This document shows, one piece after another, positions 43,717-52,426 of a stretch of 64,000 nucleotides of DNA; the stretch's first letter is position 1, and each line of letters starts with the position of its first letter. The notes below the pieces were generated by a model, which was not told the DNA's origin, did no database searches, and saw only the letters and a program-made list of their open reading frames with translations. Origin of the DNA: Pigmentiphaga sp. (GTDB taxonomy: Bacteria; Pseudomonadota; Gammaproteobacteria; Burkholderiales; Burkholderiaceae_B); NCBI GenBank assembly GCA_023228945.1, contig JALOAI010000014.1, positions 1 to 64,000 on the forward strand, in the 5' to 3' direction. Made by a program: the position numbers and the translations under genes.

Positions 43717-44655
43717 ATGCCGGATCCCCTCTTTATGCGCCACGCGGCACCCTGGCTTGTCGGCCGCGGCCCCGTGGCCAGTCCGCGGCAAAACGCCTCG
43801 CTCCGACTCGACTTGCCGCCGGCCGCCGCCGCTCACCGCGCCGCCGTTCCGCCGCTTGTCGCATCCGGCCGCCACCACGCCGGGCGTCCCTGTTGTTTCC
43901 GGCTGTTGGGCGCGCTGTGGCCGGCGTTGGCGCTGATTCTGGCGCTGCTGCTGCCCAGTCCCGGGCTCGCCCAGGGCATGCCGGCGCTTACCTCGCAACC
44001 CACCGGCGACGGCGGCCAGATCTATTCTCTGAGCGTGCAGACCCTGTTGCTGCTGACGCTGCTCACGTTCCTGCCCGCCATGCTGCTCTTGATGACGGGT
44101 TTCACCCGCATCATCATCGTTCTCAGCCTGCTGCGTACGGCAATGGGCACCGCCTCGGCGCCGCCCAACCAGGTTTTGGTTGCCCTGGCGCTGTTCCTCA
44201 CTTTGTTCGCGATGTCGCCCGTGTTCGATCGCGTCTACCAAGATGCCTACCAGCCGCTCTCGGCCGGCGAGATCTCCTTCGAGCAAGCTCTCGAACGCGG
44301 CGCGCAGCCTTTTCAACAGTTCATGCTGGCGCAAACCCGCGAAACCGATCTCCGGCTGTTCGCCGAACTGGCGGGCGTCAGCGAATTTCAGGCGCCGGCC
44401 GATGTGCCGCTGCGCATCCTGGTGCCGGCCTTCGTCACGTCGGAGCTCAAAACGGCCTTCCAGATCGGTTTCACCATTTTCATTCCCTTCTTGATCATCG
44501 ACCTCGTGGTGGCAAGCGTGCTGATGTCGCTGGGGATGATGATGGTGCCCCCCGTGACGATCGCCCTACCCTTCAAGCTCATGCTCTTCGTGCTGGCCGA
44601 CGGCTGGAACCTGCTGCTGGGCTCGCTGGCCGCCAGTTTCTTTGGGGGAGGCTAA
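43717..44655 (+). CDS. fliP: flagellar export gate protein FliP
   Basis: FliP forms the core ring of the export gate. The conserved part (from YSLSVQTLLLLTLLTFLPA through MTGFTRIIIVLSLLR to FKLMLFVLADGWNL) is complete, with four membrane helices. With the ATG at 43717 the protein has 312 residues, about 65 more than usual, because the signal peptide (hydrophobic LWPALALILALLL, ending near LAQ) is preceded by a long Arg/Ala/Pro-rich stretch. A TTG start right before the signal peptide near 43906 would give a normal length, so the true start is uncertain. Confidence 0.93.
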   Translation: MPDPLFMRHAAPWLVGRGPVASPRQNASLRLDLPPAAAAHRAAVPPLVASGRHHAGRPCCFRLLGALWPALALILALLLPSPGLAQGMPALTSQPTGDGGQIYSLSVQTLLLLTLLTFLPAMLLLMTGFTRIIIVLSLLRTAMGTASAPPNQVLVALALFLTLFAMSPVFDRVYQDAYQPLSAGEISFEQALERGAQPFQQFMLAQTRETDLRLFAELAGVSEFQAPADVPLRILVPAFVTSELKTAFQIGFTIFIPFLIIDLVVASVLMSLGMMMVPPVTIALPFKLMLFVLADGWNLLLGSLAASFFGGG

Positions 44656-44658
44656 GGC

Positions 44659-44928
44659 ATGACGCCCGACATCGTGATGTCGATGACCTACCAGGCCATG
44701 AAAGTCGCCTTGGTGATGGCCGGCCCGCTGCTGCTGGTCACTCTGCTGGTGGGCCTGATCATCAGCATCTTCCAGGCAGCCACCCAGATCAACGAGATGA
44801 CGCTATCGTTCATCCCCAAGATCCTGGCGATGGTCGTCACCCTCGTGCTCGCCGGCCCCTGGCTGATCAGCGTCATGGTCGACTACATCCGCGAGCTGCT
44901 GCACTCCATTCCCAACCTGGTGATGTAA
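44659..44928 (+). CDS. fliQ: flagellar export gate protein FliQ
   Basis: FliQ is the small gate subunit packed around the FliP-FliR core. The 89-residue protein has two membrane helices and the family motif GLIISIFQAATQINEMTLSF. It starts 3 bases after the fliP stop. Nothing unusual is visible. Confidence 0.96.
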   Translation: MTPDIVMSMTYQAMKVALVMAGPLLLVTLLVGLIISIFQAATQINEMTLSFIPKILAMVVTLVLAGPWLISVMVDYIRELLHSIPNLVM

Positions 44929-44944
44929 TGCCGGAGAGCCGCCG

Positions 44945-45730
44945 ATGATCTCGGTCACTCTCGACCAGCTCTACGCTTGGATCAACGCCTTGTTGTGGCC
45001 CTTGGCCCGCATCCTCGGGCTGCTCGGTACCGCGCCGCTGTTTGGCGAGAACGCCGTGCCCACTCGCGTCAAGCTGGGCCTCGGCGTTCTGGTGGCCCTG
45101 GCCGCCGTTCCTGGCCTGGGCCCCCTGCCCGACGTCGCCCCCGCCTCCTGGGATGGCCTGCTCATTTTGCTCTGGCAAGTTCTGATCGGCATCTCGCTGG
45201 GCCTGGCCATGCGCGTCGTCTTCGCCGCCTTGCAAAGCGCCGGTGAAATCATCGGCCTGCAGATGGGGCTTTCGTTCGCCACGTTCTTCGATCCCAACAC
45301 CAACTCCAATACATCGGTCCTGTCGCGCCTGCTCAATATGGTGACGCTGATGGTCTTCATCGCCCTCGACGGCCACCTGCTGCTGATCGCCGCCCTGCAC
45401 CATAGCTTCGAGGTTCTACCGATCTCGGCCCAGCCGCTGGCTCAGGCCGGCCTGGGCGCCTTCATCGACTGGGCGGGCCAGGTCATGATCCTGGGCCTGG
45501 TCATGGCGCTGCCCCTGGTCACCGCCCTGCTCACCATGAATCTCTCGATGGGCATCCTTAATCGCACCGCGCCGCAGCTCTCGGTGTTTGCCGTGGGCTT
45601 TCCGCTCTCGCTGCTGGCCGGGCTGGTGATGCTCACCATCGTGCTGCCGCAAACCACGCCGGTGTTTGAGCGCCTGTTCGGACAAGGGATGGATGCCATC
45701 GGCCGTATTTTGCGGGGGTATGTGCCTTGA
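44945..45730 (+). CDS. fliR: flagellar export gate protein FliR
   Basis: FliR completes the export gate with FliP and FliQ. The 261-residue protein has about six hydrophobic segments and the expected features (LARILGLLGTAPLFGENAVP near the N-terminus, GEIIGLQMGLSFATFFDP in the middle). It ends the plus-strand fli run. Directly after it lies a decayed Rpn-type gene on the other strand. Confidence 0.95.
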   Translation: MISVTLDQLYAWINALLWPLARILGLLGTAPLFGENAVPTRVKLGLGVLVALAAVPGLGPLPDVAPASWDGLLILLWQVLIGISLGLAMRVVFAALQSAGEIIGLQMGLSFATFFDPNTNSNTSVLSRLLNMVTLMVFIALDGHLLLIAALHHSFEVLPISAQPLAQAGLGAFIDWAGQVMILGLVMALPLVTALLTMNLSMGILNRTAPQLSVFAVGFPLSLLAGLVMLTIVLPQTTPVFERLFGQGMDAIGRILRGYVP

Positions 45731-45747
45731 TCGCCTAGGCTGTGCAA

Positions 45748-46218
45748 CAAGCAGGCGATCCAGGCGGAGAGTGCGGGAGACAAGCGCCCCAGCCGCTCGG
45801 CCTTGCGCAGTTCGATCAGGTGGATCTGCAGCGTCTCGCCCAACTCTACCTCCCCCAGCTCCCGATCTCGCAAGGTGAAGTGCCAGGTGGCCCGCTCGGG
45901 TCGATCGGTGAACAGGTCGTGCGCCAGCATGGCTGATGCCGATGACGGCATGCAGGTGCTGGTAGTGTTCGCCGGCCCGGAGTTGATCGGCCAAGGCACG
46001 CGAGGCCACGTAGATATTGCGCTGCGGCCAGTGCAGGTAGTTGCGCAACTGCATCTCCACGCCGAAGCGCTGGCCGTGGGTGTCTTGCGCCAGGATGTCC
46101 AGCACGACGTGCTTGCCGGCCAGATCCTCGGGCAGGATGCTGGGGTTGAGGATGCGCTCGACCCGGATGGGCGGAGCAGGGGCGCGGATCGCGTTGATCA
46201 GATCCGACTCACTTGTTC
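45748..46218 (-). pseudogene. decayed Rpn-family nuclease/transposase fragment
   Basis: The minus strand between fliR and flgL encodes pieces of an Rpn-type recombination-promoting PD-(D/E)XK nuclease. From about 46213 to 45932 one frame reads ERILNPSILPEDLAG, VLDILAQDTHGQRFGVEMQ and QRNIYVASRALADQL. At about 45931 one extra C shifts the frame, and the next frame continues LAHDLFTDRPERATWHFTL and ELGETLQIHLIELRKAERLG. Both ends are missing: the 5' part is cut at the flgL stop codon and the 3' part ends near fliR. It is therefore a remnant of a mobile-type gene that once lay between the fli and flg clusters. The family call is from memory of such sequences. Confidence 0.8.
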
Positions 46219-46220
46219 TT

Positions 46221-47477
46221 TTACTTGCGACTGAACAGCCCCAGCCCCTGGGTCTTCATATAGGCCAGTTCGGCGGCCTGCAGGGCCATGACGCGAACGG
46301 CCATGTCGCTGCTGGCCGCGCGGTAGTCGAGATCTTCGAGCGACGAGAGCTGCTGGCGGTAGTTGAGATTGCGGCTGTCGCCTTCATGGTCGAGGGCATC
46401 CAGCTCGTTCAGGCGTGCCCCGGCGGCGGATCGCACGGTGAGCACGTTGTCGAAGTGGGCGGTAACCTTGCGCGCGGCCGTTGCGAGCGCATTGCTCAAG
46501 GCCGCCGCCGCCACCGGATCGTTGTCGGTGGGCCGCTGCAAGGCTTGAACGACATTGTCGATGGCGGTGAACATATCCATTTCGACGGCGGCCGCCGAGG
46601 CCACGACGAAACTGTCGCCATCGACGGGCTCGCCCGACAGGGTGATGTTTACGCCGCCCAGATCGATGGTGGTGCCGTCGGCGCGGTAGGGGCTGCCGTC
46701 CAGCGTGGGTACCGAGTCGCCGGTGGTCGAATCCGTTACCCGCACCCGCCACTCGGCGGAGGCCGGATCGGCGGGATCATGATCGGGATTATTTTCCAGG
46801 CGAATCTGGAACACGCCCCCCGCTGCCGAACCTCGCGGGTCGCGCAACTCGACCGAACCAAACGTGACGGTGCCCTGGTTGTCGAGGCCAGCTTCGGCAA
46901 AGTGGACCAGGGAGCCCGGCGCCGCACGAAGAAAGACGTCGGCGCCCGAGGCGGCCGACGACATTTGACGGGTTTGCGCCACCTGGATGTCGCGGCTGCC
47001 GGCGTCGCCGTGATAGGCCACGCCGCCAGCGGCATTGGCGGCAAACGGCTCGATGTTGCCTTTATCGCCCGAGTAAAGATATTGGCCATTGCCATCGGTG
47101 GTGTTGGCGAAGCCAAGCAGGGTATTGCGCATTTCGCTCAAGACGTTGGCGACCGAGACCCGATCGGCATCGGAGTACACGCCACCGGCCTCCACCAGGC
47201 GGGTGGAGACTTCCGTCAGCGTGGTGGCGATGGTACTGAGCGATTGCTCTTGCAGGCTGAGGCTTTGGCGGGCAATGTCGCGGTTGACGCCGTAGCGCTG
47301 ATTGAGGCTTTGGGTTTGGGCGACGTTCACGGCCTGCGACGCGGCCAGCGGATCGTCGGCGGGCGACAACACACGCTTGCCCGAAGCCAGTTGCTGCATG
47401 GTTTCGACCACCTTGCCTTCCTGGCGGGTCATGGCGTTGACGCCGAGTTGGTGGGAGACGACGGTGCTGAGGCGCAT
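46221..47477 (-). CDS. flgL: hook-filament junction protein FlgL (HAP3)
   Basis: FlgL joins the hook to the filament together with FlgK. The 418-residue protein has the flagellin-like N-terminus (MRLSTVVSHQLGVNAMTRQE, LASGKRVLSPADDPLAASQA) and a C-terminal helix (YRAASSDMAVRVMALQAAEL). It ends the minus-strand flg run. flgK precedes it by 57 bases, and the sigma-28 promoter before flgK probably drives both. Confidence 0.95.
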   Translation of the reverse strand: MRLSTVVSHQLGVNAMTRQEGKVVETMQQLASGKRVLSPADDPLAASQAVNVAQTQSLNQRYGVNRDIARQSLSLQEQSLSTIATTLTEVSTRLVEAGGVYSDADRVSVANVLSEMRNTLLGFANTTDGNGQYLYSGDKGNIEPFAANAAGGVAYHGDAGSRDIQVAQTRQMSSAASGADVFLRAAPGSLVHFAEAGLDNQGTVTFGSVELRDPRGSAAGGVFQIRLENNPDHDPADPASAEWRVRVTDSTTGDSVPTLDGSPYRADGTTIDLGGVNITLSGEPVDGDSFVVASAAAVEMDMFTAIDNVVQALQRPTDNDPVAAAALSNALATAARKVTAHFDNVLTVRSAAGARLNELDALDHEGDSRNLNYRQQLSSLEDLDYRAASSDMAVRVMALQAAELAYMKTQGLGLFSRK

Positions 47478-47534
47478 GGCGGTATTCCTGGTACGGCGAA
47501 ACGGGCAGTGATGGGAAGGCGATGGCCGGAAGGA

Positions 47535-49229
47535 TCAGCGGCCCAGGCCCAGCAAGGTGTCGAAGAGCGAGGTGCCGACGTCGATCAGCCGCGCGCTGGC
47601 GTTGTATTGCTGAACATAGAAATCGAGGTTGATGTATTCCTCGTTGAGGTTGACACCCGACACCGCCTGCTGCGCCTGGAACGCCTGCTCTTTGAGCGAC
47701 GTTTGCGCGCTGAGGGCGGTATTGACGGCGGCCGCCTTGACACCCACGTGGTTGACGAGTTGCGAATACGCCTCGGTGACGCTCATGCTGCCGTTGCCCA
47801 GGATCTTGCCCGTTTGCAGTTGGGCCAGCGCCAAGGCGTTGGTGCCGTTGGCGCTGCCACCCAAGGTGGCGTCATCGGCATCGTAGGCGGAAGCCGCGAT
47901 ACGCGAGGGATCGCTGATCGCGACCGTGATGTCGCGCGCCGCATAGCGTACCGGCTGCACCAGATAGCTATCGCCATCGGCGGGAGGCGAAGGCGGAGGC
48001 TGATCGGGGTCCTGCTGGAGAATGAAGCGCAGCCCATCCAGCTCGAATCCACCCAGCTCTTGCGGATCCGCCGGGCGGAACTTGGCGCCATCGCTGTGGC
48101 GTGTGACGAGGTAGCCGTCGGCCGTGGAGTAGCTGACGGTGTATTCGCTATCGGTGACCTGGCTGATATCGGCGATTTCGAAATAGACCGGTGTGGCCGA
48201 CGCATTATTGCTGTTGCCCAACGCCGTGGCCGGCCAGGCACCGATGCCGAAGAAATCGCCTCCCGGCTGCCCATCCAGGCCGGCCCCCTGGGCATGCTGC
48301 TCGTTGAAGGCCACGGCCAGGCCCAGCGCCACCCGGCCCAGTTCGTTCATGGCGTCGTCGAGTGCGTCGGAACGGTATTCGAGCAGGCCACCCAGCTTGC
48401 CGCCCTTGATGACGTCGTCGGCCAGCTCTACCTGTACGCCGCTGGCCGCGGTATAGGCCACGGCCAGCCGGGTGGGATCGGCGGCGGAGCGCACCGCGGT
48501 GAGAGGGTACACCTGGTTGCCGGAAATCAGCGTTTGGCCATTGCCCACGGTGAGATTGACGCGATCGCCCTGATCCACCACGGTAACGCCGACCAGCGCG
48601 CTGAGCTCGTTGATGAGTTGGTCGCGCTGATCGAGCAGATCGTTGGCCGGCTGGCCGAACACCGTGGCGCCCGACGTGATGATGCGCTGGTTGAGATCGT
48701 TGATGCGCTCGGCGTAGCTGTTGATGGAGGCGATGGTGGTTTCGATCTGCTGGTTGAGACCTTCGGACTGGTCTTGCAGGAAGCGCTGGGCCACCGTGAA
48801 CTGCGACACCAGGCTTTCGGCGCGGCCGATGAGTTCCTGGCGGGCGGCGGGCTCGGCCGGCTGCGACGCCACCGCGTTCATGCCTTCAAAGAAGCGCGAC
48901 AAAGCCTCGCCCACGCCCACCGTGCGATCCGAGAGCAGATTATTGATCCGGCTCATCTGGTCGGCGTAAGCCGACGTGGCGGCCTGATTGCTGGTGGCCG
49001 CGTTGAGCTGTTGCGACAGGAAAGCGTCGTAGATGCGGCGCACGGTGTCAACCTGCACGCCGGTGCCCACATAGCCCGCGCCGGTACCCTGGGCGTTGGT
49101 GGTGCTTACCATCGCCTGCTGGCGCGAGAAGCCCGGCGTGTTGACGTTGGTGATGTTGTGCCCGGTGACGTTGAGCCCCATCTGGGCGGCACTGAGGCCG
49201 CGACGGCCTAGGTTGAAAAGATTGCTCAT
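47535..49229 (-). CDS. flgK: hook-filament junction protein FlgK (HAP1)
   Basis: FlgK caps the hook and forms the first ring of the junction. The 564-residue protein starts LFNLGRRGLSAAQMGLNVTGHNITNVNTPGFSRQ (key part: NITNVNTPGFSRQ), the rod/hook family signature, and ends with the helix YINLDFYVQQYNASARLIDVGTSLFDTLL (in part). A sigma-28-type promoter overlaps the flgJ stop upstream. Confidence 0.95.
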   Translation of the reverse strand: MSNLFNLGRRGLSAAQMGLNVTGHNITNVNTPGFSRQQAMVSTTNAQGTGAGYVGTGVQVDTVRRIYDAFLSQQLNAATSNQAATSAYADQMSRINNLLSDRTVGVGEALSRFFEGMNAVASQPAEPAARQELIGRAESLVSQFTVAQRFLQDQSEGLNQQIETTIASINSYAERINDLNQRIITSGATVFGQPANDLLDQRDQLINELSALVGVTVVDQGDRVNLTVGNGQTLISGNQVYPLTAVRSAADPTRLAVAYTAASGVQVELADDVIKGGKLGGLLEYRSDALDDAMNELGRVALGLAVAFNEQHAQGAGLDGQPGGDFFGIGAWPATALGNSNNASATPVYFEIADISQVTDSEYTVSYSTADGYLVTRHSDGAKFRPADPQELGGFELDGLRFILQQDPDQPPPSPPADGDSYLVQPVRYAARDITVAISDPSRIAASAYDADDATLGGSANGTNALALAQLQTGKILGNGSMSVTEAYSQLVNHVGVKAAAVNTALSAQTSLKEQAFQAQQAVSGVNLNEEYINLDFYVQQYNASARLIDVGTSLFDTLLGLGR

Positions 49230-49281
49230 GGGATGCGGCGGGTTCCGGTGCGTGCCGCCTTACCTGGCGGCCCTGGTGTCA

Positions 49282-49309
49282 TTAACGTCGATTCCGGCGG
49301 AAAACTTAA
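49282..49309 (-). promoter_or_regulatory. sigma-28 promoter of flgKL
   Basis: On the minus strand TTAAGTTT, a 12-base spacer (11 if the -35 is shifted one base to TAAGTTTT) and GACGTTAA resemble the FliA consensus TAAAGTTT, 11 bases, GCCGATAA. It lies 53 bases before flgK and overlaps the stop codon of flgJ. In enteric bacteria flgKL also has such a promoter. Confidence 0.6.
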
Positions 49310-50418
49310 ACCGGCAACTGCCGCATAATGGCGATCAGCTTGTTGGCGTAGTCGGGATCGGTCGCGTAACCGGCCTCCTGTACGCGACGCGCCGCCTCGA
49401 CCTCGTTGCGGGCTTCGAGCACGCCACGATACCGCGGGTTGTCGGTGAGCAGGCGCGCGTAATCGCCCAGCCCCTCTTCGTACGAACGGTAGGCGCGGAA
49501 CGACTGCTTCAGGCGTTGCGCTTCCCCCGCCACGTATTCGGTGGTCATCACGTCGGCCGTACGGCCCCGCCACCCCGCCGTGGCCTTGATGCCGAACAGA
49601 TTATGGCTTGGCAGCCCGTTGGCGTGGCGGATCTCCTGGCGTCCCCAGCCGGATTCGAGCGCCGCCTGGCCCAGGATCAGCCGCAATGGCAAGCCGGTGG
49701 CTTCGGCCACGCGCTCGGCGGCTGGCGCCAACTGGCGCACGAAGACTTCGACGTGGGCCGGCAGATCGGCGGTGGCCTGGCGGCCGATCTCGGCGCCACG
49801 GCGCACGGCCGCGCGGGCGCCCTCGCGGATGCTATCGAGCACGCCCGCCGCCACGCCGCCGGACCCCGCCGACGCGGAGCCAGGCGCGAGCGCTCCGGAA
49901 TCTCGCGGCGCCCGCCGTTGCGCGTCGCTCCCGTGGGAGGCGCCCAGTACGGGGGGATGGCCGATCGCCGCCGGAAGGACTGCGGCGCCGGCCGCCAGCT
50001 CGAATGCCGGCGCCGCCGGCCGTACCTCGAACGCCTGGGCCGGCGTGGCGGCCGCCATCGGCAACGGCCGCGCCACCCCGGGATCCTCGGCCAATTGTGC
50101 GGATATTTCGCGCGCCTCGCGCAGCCGCCGCATCTGATCGACCAGCATCTCGGCGAGCCCCATGCCCTGGCGGCTGAGCTGCAGGCTCAATTGCTCGTCG
50201 TGCAACGATTGCATCATGCGCGTCTGCTCGTTATCGAACAGGCCGCCCTTGAAGCTTGCATCGCGCATGCTGCGCAGCATCATCTGCAACAGCAGGGCCT
50301 CGAACTGCCGCGCGACCTCGGCTTCGCTTTGTTCAGGGCTCTGGCGGGCCTTGGCCCGCATGGTTTCGAGGGCGGCGAAGTCGAGGACGAACTCCGGCGC
50401 GGCGGCCTTCTGGAACAT
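49306..50418 (-). CDS. flgJ: flagellar rod assembly protein and muramidase FlgJ
   Basis: FlgJ caps the growing rod and cuts peptidoglycan to let it pass. The 370-residue protein has the N-terminal rod-binding domain (about 30-100: ARQFEALLLQMMLRSMRDAS, FDNEQTRMM) and a C-terminal glucosaminidase domain with the catalytic-type ALESGWG (Glu255), so this is the bifunctional form. Start at 50418 gives MFQKAAAPEF; longer frames upstream are the shadow of flgI. It follows flgI by 10 bases. Confidence 0.95.
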   Translation of the reverse strand: MFQKAAAPEFVLDFAALETMRAKARQSPEQSEAEVARQFEALLLQMMLRSMRDASFKGGLFDNEQTRMMQSLHDEQLSLQLSRQGMGLAEMLVDQMRRLREAREISAQLAEDPGVARPLPMAAATPAQAFEVRPAAPAFELAAGAAVLPAAIGHPPVLGASHGSDAQRRAPRDSGALAPGSASAGSGGVAAGVLDSIREGARAAVRRGAEIGRQATADLPAHVEVFVRQLAPAAERVAEATGLPLRLILGQAALESGWGRQEIRHANGLPSHNLFGIKATAGWRGRTADVMTTEYVAGEAQRLKQSFRAYRSYEEGLGDYARLLTDNPRYRGVLEARNEVEAARRVQEAGYATDPDYANKLIAIMRQLPV

Positions 50419-50428
50419 GGCGCGCCTT

Positions 50429-51538
50429 TTAAATGATCTCGAGCTCGGCGCGCAACGCCCCGGCACTCTGCATGGCCTGCAGGATGGACAGCAGATCCTG
50501 CGGCGTCGCGCCCAGGGCGTTGAGGGCATTGACCACCTCGGCCAGCGACGTACTGGTGCGCACCCGTTGCAGCGAGCCATTCTGCTGGCGTACGGAGATA
50601 TCGGTGGTGGGTACGACCACGGTCTGCCCACCTCCGAACGGCGTGGTGGGCTGCACGACTTCGGCGCCCCGGCTGATGACAATCGACAAACTGCCGTGGG
50701 CCACCGCCGCTTCTTCGATGGTGACATTGCGGTTCATGACCACCGAGCCGGTACGGGCGTTGATGATGACCTTGGCGGTTACCGGGGCCCGCCGCACGGG
50801 CAGGTTCTCGAGCTGCGCCAAGAACGCCACCTGCTGGGCGGGATCGAGGGGCGCCCTCACCTGCACGACCCGGCCGTCAAGCGCTTGGGCTGTGAACATC
50901 CCGAACTGTGCATTGATCGCATCGACCACGTTCTGCGTGGTGCCAAAATCGGTTTCGTTCAACTCGATCTGGAACATGCCGTCGACCACGACACTGGTTG
51001 GCACCTCGCGCTCGACCACGGCGCCATTGCTGATGCGCCCGCCTCCCAGCTGGTTGACCTGCACGCTGCTGCCACCGGCCTCGGCCCCAGCCCCGCCCAC
51101 CACCAGGTTGCCTTGGGCGATGGCGTATACCTGGCCGTCGGCGCCCTTGAGCGGAGTCATGAGCAGCGTGCCGCCGCGCAGGCTCTTGGCGTTGCCCACC
51201 GACGACACCACGACGTCGATGGTTTGCCCCGGCCGTGCCAGCGACGGCAATTGCGCGGTAACCATCACCGCCGCCACGTTGCGCAGCTGCATGTTGGTGC
51301 CGGGCGGTAGCGTAATGCCCAGCTGCGACATCATGTTGGTCACGCTTTGACCGGTAAAGGGCGACTGGCGGGTCTGGTCGCCGCTGCCATCGAGACCAAC
51401 GACCAGGCCGTAGCCCACCAGCGGATTGCCGCGCACGCCCTGGAGCGAGGCGATGTCCTTGAGGCGCTCGGCGGCCACGGCGGGCGCCAGCGGCGCCGCG
51501 GCCAAGACCAGGAATACAATCAACAGAAAACGCTTCAC
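50429..51538 (-). CDS. flgI: flagellar P-ring protein FlgI
   Basis: FlgI forms the bushing of the rod in the peptidoglycan layer. The 369-residue precursor starts with GTG at 51538, five or more bases after GGGAG, and has a signal peptide (VKRFLLIVFLVLAAAPLAPAVAA). The mature part begins ERLKDIASLQGVRGNPLVGYGLVVGLDGSGDQT (key part: LVGYGLVVGL), the family hallmark. Chaperoned by FlgA in the periplasm. Confidence 0.95.
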   Translation of the reverse strand: MKRFLLIVFLVLAAAPLAPAVAAERLKDIASLQGVRGNPLVGYGLVVGLDGSGDQTRQSPFTGQSVTNMMSQLGITLPPGTNMQLRNVAAVMVTAQLPSLARPGQTIDVVVSSVGNAKSLRGGTLLMTPLKGADGQVYAIAQGNLVVGGAGAEAGGSSVQVNQLGGGRISNGAVVEREVPTSVVVDGMFQIELNETDFGTTQNVVDAINAQFGMFTAQALDGRVVQVRAPLDPAQQVAFLAQLENLPVRRAPVTAKVIINARTGSVVMNRNVTIEEAAVAHGSLSIVISRGAEVVQPTTPFGGGQTVVVPTTDISVRQQNGSLQRVRTSTSLAEVVNALNALGATPQDLLSILQAMQSAGALRAELEII

Positions 51539-51610
51539 CTTGCAACTCCCGGTGCCGACGCCTCGCGCAGGGACCTTCGGGTTCGTATGGGGGACGGCCG
51601 CATACCGCAC

Positions 51611-52426
51611 CTAGAACGGCGAAGCCACGAGGAAGAAGCGCTGCAGCCACCCCATGGTTTGCGCTTCGTCGAGCACGCCCTTGCTGCGGTACTCGATGCG
51701 TGCGTCCGCCACGCGGGTGGACGACACCGTGTTGGTGCCCTGGATGGAACGAGGGTCGACGGTGCCCGAAAACTTGACGTACTCGCTGCCCCGGTTGATG
51801 GCGATCTGCTTCTCGCCCGCCACCTGCAGATTGCCATTGGGCAATACACCGATCACCGTGGTGGTGATCGATCCCGTGAACACATTGTTGGCATTGGTGC
51901 TGCCGCGGCCGGTACTGGCGTTGTTGCCTTCGAACTCCAGGCTCTGGCCGTCGAGCGCACCGCTGGCAAAATTGGGTACGGTGGCAAACTCCATCCCGAA
52001 GCCACCGGTACGCTGCGTGGTGGTGGAGACATTCTTGGCGGCATTGATCCGCTCTTCGAGCACGATGGTGACGATGTCGCCCACATTGCGCGGCCGCTGG
52101 TCTTCGAACAAGGGATAGCTGCCATATGCCGTGGGCTGATAGATCGAGCCATTGGGCACCGCGCGCGGCGGCATGCGCGGTTCGGGCACGGCGGTGACCG
52201 GGCCCACGACCACCGGCTCGGGCGGCACCAGCGCACAGCCGCCCAGCAGCAACAGACCACCGGCCAACGTTGCCGCCAGCGGGCGGCCTGGCGCCCTGGT
52301 GGAGAACGCCGCACCGCCGGCCGCAGCCTGCCCGCCGCCAAACCGCCCTCTTCCCGATTCGGGCATGGGTCGATCTCGGCCACCTCCTCCACGGACGGCG
52401 GATCCCGCGCTGGGGCGCATGATCAT
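51611..52426 (-). CDS. flgH: flagellar L-ring lipoprotein FlgH
   Basis: FlgH forms the outer-membrane ring. The 271-residue protein has the lipobox LLGGC, the following GSIYQ and the core pattern LFEDQRPRNVGDIVTIVLEE, and ends GWLQRFFLVASPF-like. With the ATG at 52426 (ATGA overlap with the flgG stop) about 45 Gly/Arg-rich residues precede the signal peptide, which is odd; no start codon closer to the signal peptide fits, except a TTG inside its hydrophobic core. Confidence 0.93.
   Translation of the reverse strand: MIMRPSAGSAVRGGGGRDRPMPESGRGRFGGGQAAAGGAAFSTRAPGRPLAATLAGGLLLLGGCALVPPEPVVVGPVTAVPEPRMPPRAVPNGSIYQPTAYGSYPLFEDQRPRNVGDIVTIVLEERINAAKNVSTTTQRTGGFGMEFATVPNFASGALDGQSLEFEGNNASTGRGSTNANNVFTGSITTTVIGVLPNGNLQVAGEKQIAINRGSEYVKFSGTVDPRSIQGTNTVSSTRVADARIEYRSKGVLDEAQTMGWLQRFFLVASPF

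Noticed and set aside
46041..49211. Open frame of over 1000 codons on the plus strand, antisense to flgL and flgK.
   Set aside because: It is the mirror of two well-supported flagellar genes in high-GC DNA, is rich in His/Gly/Arg, and has no recognisable domain.
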